The notes below the pieces were generated by a model. That model ran no database searches. It was not told where the DNA came from and saw only the letters and a program-made list of their open reading frames with translations. Positions 60,217 through 64,000 of a stretch of 64,000 bases of DNA are shown here, piece by piece (positions within the stretch are counted from its first letter, which is position 1; the number at the start of each line of letters is the position of its first letter). Source of the stretch: Pseudaquidulcibacter sp041917055 (GTDB taxonomy: Bacteria; Pseudomonadota; Alphaproteobacteria; Caulobacterales; Aquidulcibacteraceae); NCBI GenBank assembly GCA_041917055.1, contig JAYRYJ010000012.1:33198-97197 (forward strand), read 5' to 3'. Made by a program: the position numbers and the translations under genes.

Positions 60217-62142
60217 GTGATTTCTACTTATTATGATGCCATGGGTTTGCCAAACGTAATATATTCACAAAATGTGGCCGGAACATATACCGACATAAAG
60301 TCAGTTTATTACGATTCAATGGGTCATAAAACTTATGACGGGATTAGGGATTATTCTACATCATTCTATAAGAATTCTAAATCATGGGTATATGACGCAG
60401 CAGACAGGGCCAAAGAGGAATGGACGCATTATTCCTTTACCAAAAACCCTGCAAGTGGTGGGGTTCTATGCTGGACCTGTGATTCAGTGCGTATGTTCTA
60501 TGAATATGATGCCAATGGTAATCGCACCAAAATGTATGATGACATGCAGGGTTCAAGATTTACGACGGAATATGCATATGACGCCCTAAACCGCATGACA
60601 GGTGTGACGTTTAATGGTGGTTCTGCGCAATATACATATGACACATTGGGAAGAAGAACCAAGACTGCCTATGGCAATGGGACATATACTGAATATTCGT
60701 ATGAGGTTGATAGTGATCTTGATTGGATGCGCCATGTATTTAATGGTGGCGCCACGGCGACTGCTGCGAATGACAATTGGGTCGGTGTGGATTATGGCTA
60801 TGATAAGACGCACATGCTTACTGCCAAGGGTGTTACTGATAGCCGCATAATGGCAGGGTTACCGAATGTTGGAACTTATGGTGCGGCGAATAATCTAAAT
60901 CAGGTATCTGTTGTTCCCGGAAGGGGTGCGATGACATGGTCTGATGCCGGCAATCTTAATAATGATGGCAAGGGTACGACCTATGTTCATAATGCTCTTC
61001 AGCAGCTTATAAAGGCCACGAAGGCAGATGGCACTACCTATGACTTTAGGTATGATGGCGATGGCTTGATGGTTGAGGCGGTTAAGAATGCCACGGGCAT
61101 TAATGATGTTTTTCAATTCATTGGTGGTCTAAAGACACGGTATGTTACAAGTGCAACCGAAGAGGTGGCGGAGCTTGATGGCAATCGTGTGGTTACAAAG
61201 CGGTTTATTGCGGGCCCCGCCATTGATGAAAGAGTGGCACAGATAGATGCCAATAATGCGGTTAAATATATTCATGGTGATAGGCAAAACAGTGTAATTG
61301 CCCTAACCAATGCCACGGGCAATCCAATCCTTCGCAGGGCATATGGCGAATATGGCGAAACCGATGCCACACAAATGGCACAAGAGGGTCATCCGTTTGG
61401 TTACACCGGGCGAAGGTGGTTCACCGACCTTGGCCTATATTATTACCGCGCAAGATGGTATGACCCAGACCTCGGCACCTTCCTCGAAACCGACCCAATC
61501 GGCGAATTAGATTACATCAATCTATATTCCTACGTCGGCCTAAACCCACTTAATGCTACTGACCCGAGTGGGATGTGCCCAGTGTGTATCAGCGCTGGTG
61601 TTGGAGCAGGTGTATCGGCAGCAGTCGAAGCGACTGGTCAACTAATAGAAAGCGGAAAGGTAAATGACTGGGGTGCCGTAGGAAACGAAGCGGCAATCGG
61701 CGCAGCGGCAGGCTTAGTAGGATTCGGCGCAGGAAAGTTTGTAGCGAGTGCTATTCCTAAAGGTGTAATTGTAGGCGCTAGTTCATCGGGAGCACAAGAT
61801 GCAATAAAGCAAACTACAAAAGGCAACGGAAGTTTCGATGCCAAACAATCTGCAGCTGCCGTGACAACTGGGGCAATTTTCGGAGGTTTAGGTTCGAAGG
61901 CTGCAAATGAAGCCAAAAAGGCAGCACAAAAGGCTTACTCAAATAGCGCGCCAAATGGTTTTAAGAAAGGGTCTTTGGCAAATAAGCTAGCTCAAAATGG
62001 TGTAATTACAAAGCCGCCTCACTCAAAAGTTGGTAATAATTCGGCTGCCGCTGTTGGAACAGCATTGACTGCCTCCCCTGACGCAGTCAACAGAGTGAAG
62101 GAGAGCAAATGTAACACGTGGTTCGGATTAATAAAATGTTGA
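60217..62142 (+). CDS. RHS-repeat protein with C-terminal toxin tip, 5'-truncated
   Basis: A 641-residue frame with YD repeats (YYDAMGLPN, YEYDANGNRTKMYDD, YAYDALNRMTGVTF, YTYDTLGRRTKTAY) and the RHS core end (PFGYTGRRWFTDLGLYYYRA, GTFLETDPIGELDYINLYSY, NPLNATDPSG, about residues 385-450). RHS-like codons continue upstream of the GTG to a stop at 60166, so it is a fragment of a larger gene lacking its N-terminal delivery part. After DPSG comes a unique 190-residue tip rich in Gly/Ala, with possible membrane-inserting helices, ending GLIKC. A membrane immunity candidate overlaps its end. Confidence 0.82.
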   Translation: MISTYYDAMGLPNVIYSQNVAGTYTDIKSVYYDSMGHKTYDGIRDYSTSFYKNSKSWVYDAADRAKEEWTHYSFTKNPASGGVLCWTCDSVRMFYEYDANGNRTKMYDDMQGSRFTTEYAYDALNRMTGVTFNGGSAQYTYDTLGRRTKTAYGNGTYTEYSYEVDSDLDWMRHVFNGGATATAANDNWVGVDYGYDKTHMLTAKGVTDSRIMAGLPNVGTYGAANNLNQVSVVPGRGAMTWSDAGNLNNDGKGTTYVHNALQQLIKATKADGTTYDFRYDGDGLMVEAVKNATGINDVFQFIGGLKTRYVTSATEEVAELDGNRVVTKRFIAGPAIDERVAQIDANNAVKYIHGDRQNSVIALTNATGNPILRRAYGEYGETDATQMAQEGHPFGYTGRRWFTDLGLYYYRARWYDPDLGTFLETDPIGELDYINLYSYVGLNPLNATDPSGMCPVCISAGVGAGVSAAVEATGQLIESGKVNDWGAVGNEAAIGAAAGLVGFGAGKFVASAIPKGVIVGASSSGAQDAIKQTTKGNGSFDAKQSAAAVTTGAIFGGLGSKAANEAKKAAQKAYSNSAPNGFKKGSLANKLAQNGVITKPPHSKVGNNSAAAVGTALTASPDAVNRVKESKCNTWFGLIKC

Positions 62143-62576
62143 AATTGCCACGAAACAGTTTTAATAAAATAAATTCATACAGTGTCATGTCTATTGCACT
62201 GGGATTTCTAGCAGTCAAAATTCCGGAACTGGTCACTGGACAAAATATCGGAATACTTTTCGGATTAAATTTTGCGGTAGTTGTAATTGGTTTCCCGATA
62301 TGGCTCAATAATCGAGAACCATCATCCGTAAATTCGCTTCTAGAAATTTGGAAATCATTCTTAAAAATTAATTTGGAATTGGTTCAATTGGTAACTCCAT
62401 TCTCGCTGGGGTATTCAATTGGGATGCTGATACTAATTTTATCGACAAATGCTGACATAACTGTTCAAAGACTTACATTAATTTCAATTGGGTTATTTCT
62501 TGGAATTCACGTTTTAATTTCTCTTTTGTTTTTCATTGAAGCAGCCATTGCACTTATAATAGGCAAAATTAAGTAA
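62136..62576 (+). CDS. membrane protein, candidate immunity to the RHS tip
   Basis: A protein of about 146 residues with four predicted membrane segments (MSIALGFLAVKIPEL, IGILFGLNFAVVVIGFPIWL, LVTPFSLGYSIGMLILILS, LISIGLFLGIHVLISLLFFI). The ATG lies inside the last codons of the RHS gene, a 7-base overlap; a GTG 6 codons upstream is also possible. Coupled position and membrane nature suggest protection against a membrane-acting toxin tip. No family is recognised. Confidence 0.6.
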   Translation: MLKLPRNSFNKINSYSVMSIALGFLAVKIPELVTGQNIGILFGLNFAVVVIGFPIWLNNREPSSVNSLLEIWKSFLKINLELVQLVTPFSLGYSIGMLILILSTNADITVQRLTLISIGLFLGIHVLISLLFFIEAAIALIIGKIK

Positions 62577-62631
62577 CTCTTATGCGATTATATAAATACA
62601 AAAAGCTAAAAACAGAACACGTTCGAGGTAA

Positions 62632-63288
62632 AAAAGGAAATGGTCTACGGGCCTCGGCCTTTATTACTATCGCGCAAGATGGTATGGCTCAGAGCTCGGC
62701 ACCTTCCTCGAAACCGACCCAATCGGTAGCCTCGATTACATCAATCTCTATTCCTACGTCGGCCTAAACCCACTCAATGCCACTGATCCATCAGGAGAAA
62801 ATGGGGTAACAAAACTCGTGAAATTTGCTGCCAATGGCGGCAATGTTGCTCAAACTGTTGCGGGAATAGCAGAAGATGTTGCAACACTAAGAAGTCCAAC
62901 ATCCACACCATTTCAAAAACTCGGCGCAGCAGTTAGTCTCGCTAGTGAATTTGCGCCGGTAAGTGTTGGAGACGTAAAGGACGCAGTTAAAGCAGCCGAC
63001 AAGGCAGGCGAAGCACTTAAGTCACTAAAATCATCTACCAAAATCGGCGATAAGGTAAAAACACCTGATAATTCAAAAGATAGCTTCAACTCGCTCAAGA
63101 ATGGACAAGGAGAAGTAGACAAAAAGACGGGTATTATTTTCCAAAAAAGCAATACCAACCATTCACAAAGCCCGGGCGGTGAGTGGAAAGCGGGCACAAA
63201 AAAAGGCCAGCCACCAACTAAAGGAAATAAAGATACAATAACAGGTGGCAAAGATGGCGGTTGTTTGATAAAGAAAGATAGGTGTTAA
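62632..63288 (+). pseudogene. orphan RHS core end with a different toxin tip
   Basis: Starting right after a stop, the frame reads GLGLYYYRARWYGSELGTFL, ETDPIGSLDYINLYSYVGLN and NPLNATDPSG, nearly the same as the core end of the upstream RHS gene, with about 90% DNA identity. A distinct tip of about 165 residues follows, ending in a Gly/Lys-rich part (KKTGIIFQKSNTNHSQSPGG, EWKAGTKKGQPPTKGN, GGCLIKKDRC) like compact nuclease toxins. No ATG lies upstream; the first usable start is GTG at 62818, after the core. It is thus a silent tip cassette that could replace the active one by recombination. Confidence 0.72.
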
Positions 63289-63678
63289 ATGTTTAAAACG
63301 AGACGTGAACTTTTTGAAGATGCAAGGAAGCGCTGGCCTGAGAGCGTCGTGATTTCGGAGCAGCAACCGCGCATTAAACATTGCGTTTTCACAGAGCCAG
63401 ATACGAATGACATTTATTGGGAAATTAAGAAATCTATAGATATTAATGACAATTGGGGGCAGGTTTCAGCTTGGTCTTTCCATCAGGCTGTCGATGTATT
63501 GGGTCGTCGGCTGTATAAAAAGGGTGAACGTGTCCTCAAATTTAAGGATGTTTCATTTAAGCGCTTCAATCAAAAGATGTTGGGGAATTTGGCTGAATGC
63601 GTGGTTTTGGCTGGAAGCGTATTTGAGGACGAATGGAAAGAAGAGCGGGAAATTTATTTGCAATTACCTCTTGGTTGA
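63289..63678 (+). CDS. candidate immunity protein for the orphan RHS tip
   Basis: A 129-residue soluble protein whose ATG follows directly after the stop codon of the orphan tip. It has MFKTRRELFEDARKRWPES, FTEPDTNDIYWEIKKS and LGNLAECVVLAGSVFEDEW. Position and size fit an immunity protein; the family is not recognised. A soluble partner agrees with a cytoplasmic, nuclease-like target, in contrast to the membrane protein paired with the first tip. Confidence 0.55.
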   Translation: MFKTRRELFEDARKRWPESVVISEQQPRIKHCVFTEPDTNDIYWEIKKSIDINDNWGQVSAWSFHQAVDVLGRRLYKKGERVLKFKDVSFKRFNQKMLGNLAECVVLAGSVFEDEWKEEREIYLQLPLG

Positions 63679-63816
63679 CAATTAAGGTAACAAATTATCA
63701 ATTTCCTAAATTCGGTGGACGGTTCATTTTTAAAAACTGCTAATTCATCGCATTCAAAAGCTTCCGTTGGTTTCGCCCCTTCCAGCCCCCACCCAGCTCC
63801 CCGCTTGTCAAAACCC

Positions 63817-63862
63817 TAAATTGTGTTAGCTTTTGATATGGGTTGTTTGGCTTTTGAGTTTG
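63817..63862 (+). repeat. 46-bp leader repeat, right copy
   Basis: Second copy of the leader at 57853-57898, with 2 mismatches. It ends inside the start of an open frame that continues into RHS core sequence. Confidence 0.75.
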
Positions 63863-64000
63863 AGGAATTTGCTGCAACAGCAGCGAATGACAATTGGGTT
63901 GGTGTGGATTATGGCTATGATAAGACGCACATGCTTACTGCCAAGGGTGTTACTGATAGCCGCATAATGGCAGGGTTACCGAATGTTGGAACTTATGGTG
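63838..64000 (+). CDS. start of a further RHS copy, cut by the window edge
   Basis: The frame opens MGCLAFEFEEFAATAANDNW and continues in register with RHS core residues (VGVDYGYDKTHMLTAKGVTD) to the edge. From about 63879 the DNA is nearly identical to 60766-60880 inside the first RHS gene. The leader is therefore fused in frame to the middle of an RHS core: a shortened gene or a donor copy for recombination. Its tip lies outside the window. Confidence 0.65.
   Translation, partial: MGCLAFEFEEFAATAANDNWVGVDYGYDKTHMLTAKGVTDSRIMAGLPNVGTYG

Noticed and set aside
62582..62767. 61-codon ORF after the membrane immunity gene
   Set aside because: It is a shifted frame across the RHS core remnant; the RHS frame is clear in the other register.

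Overview
The window is about 64 kb of AT-leaning chromosome (roughly 42% GC by eye) from an alphaproteobacterium. Evidence is gene content and order: lptF-lptG-lptD-surA-pdxA-rsmA; acpP-fabF-mltG-gmk; ftsZ, lpxC, bamD, recN and ligA in a row; holC beside pepA; a GCS2-type gshA; a CtrA-like box before ftsZ; and short palindromes with the CCGCTTCACACTTTT core that I recall as common in Hyphomicrobiales. Genus or species cannot be fixed from this.

Layout. 1-14.7 kb is core envelope, cofactor and fatty-acid biosynthesis (ndk, holC, pepA, lptFGD, surA, pdxA, rsmA, gmk, mltG, fabF, acpP); a 266-bp palindromic MITE-like element sits between lptD and surA. 14.9-22.1 kb holds a degenerate GGDEF/EAL-like protein, dusA, an M20 peptidase, a YeeE/YedE pair, a secreted protein of unknown function and a serine hydrolase. 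22.1-22.6 kb is a decayed PIN/RHH toxin-antitoxin pair, and 22.6-23.7 kb a periplasmic metallo-beta-lactamase-fold enzyme.

23.8-27.1 kb is the most interesting part: an operon of Ro60 (TROVE/vWA), a small HTH protein and the RNA ligase RtcB, read leftward. About 450 bp upstream on the same strand is an unannotated gene for a structured RNA of about 139 nt. It contains a T-arm, a closed acceptor-like stem and a D-arm in circularly permuted order, mounted on a long terminal stem. This is the architecture of a YrlA-type bacterial Y RNA that mimics tRNA, and it has its own -35/-10 promoter. The proteins and RNA together would form a Ro60/Y RNA/RtcB RNA-repair or RNA-quality module.

27.2-31.4 kb is an overlapping operon of two alpha/beta hydrolases, L-serine dehydratase and a methyltransferase. 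31.4-34.4 kb has arfA with a transcription terminator inside its coding region, a tiny lipoprotein, and a GH3 beta-glucosidase behind a LacI-type operator. 34.5-51.2 kb is again mostly core: gshA, rsmE, prmA, an M24 aminopeptidase, an acyltransferase, murI, ftsZ, lpxC, bamD, recN and ligA.

51.5-64 kb is accessory. A 2,100-residue RTX protein carries two blocks of seven 55-residue repeats (possible paired beta-propellers), cadherin-like domains and calcium-binding nonapeptide repeats. It is followed by a polymorphic-toxin region: a 5'-truncated RHS gene with a C-terminal toxin and membrane immunity candidate, an orphan RHS tip with a different toxin and immunity gene, a broken Imm11-like gene, several genes I cannot recognise, and a third RHS copy leaving the right edge. 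A near-identical 46-bp leader repeat flanks this array.
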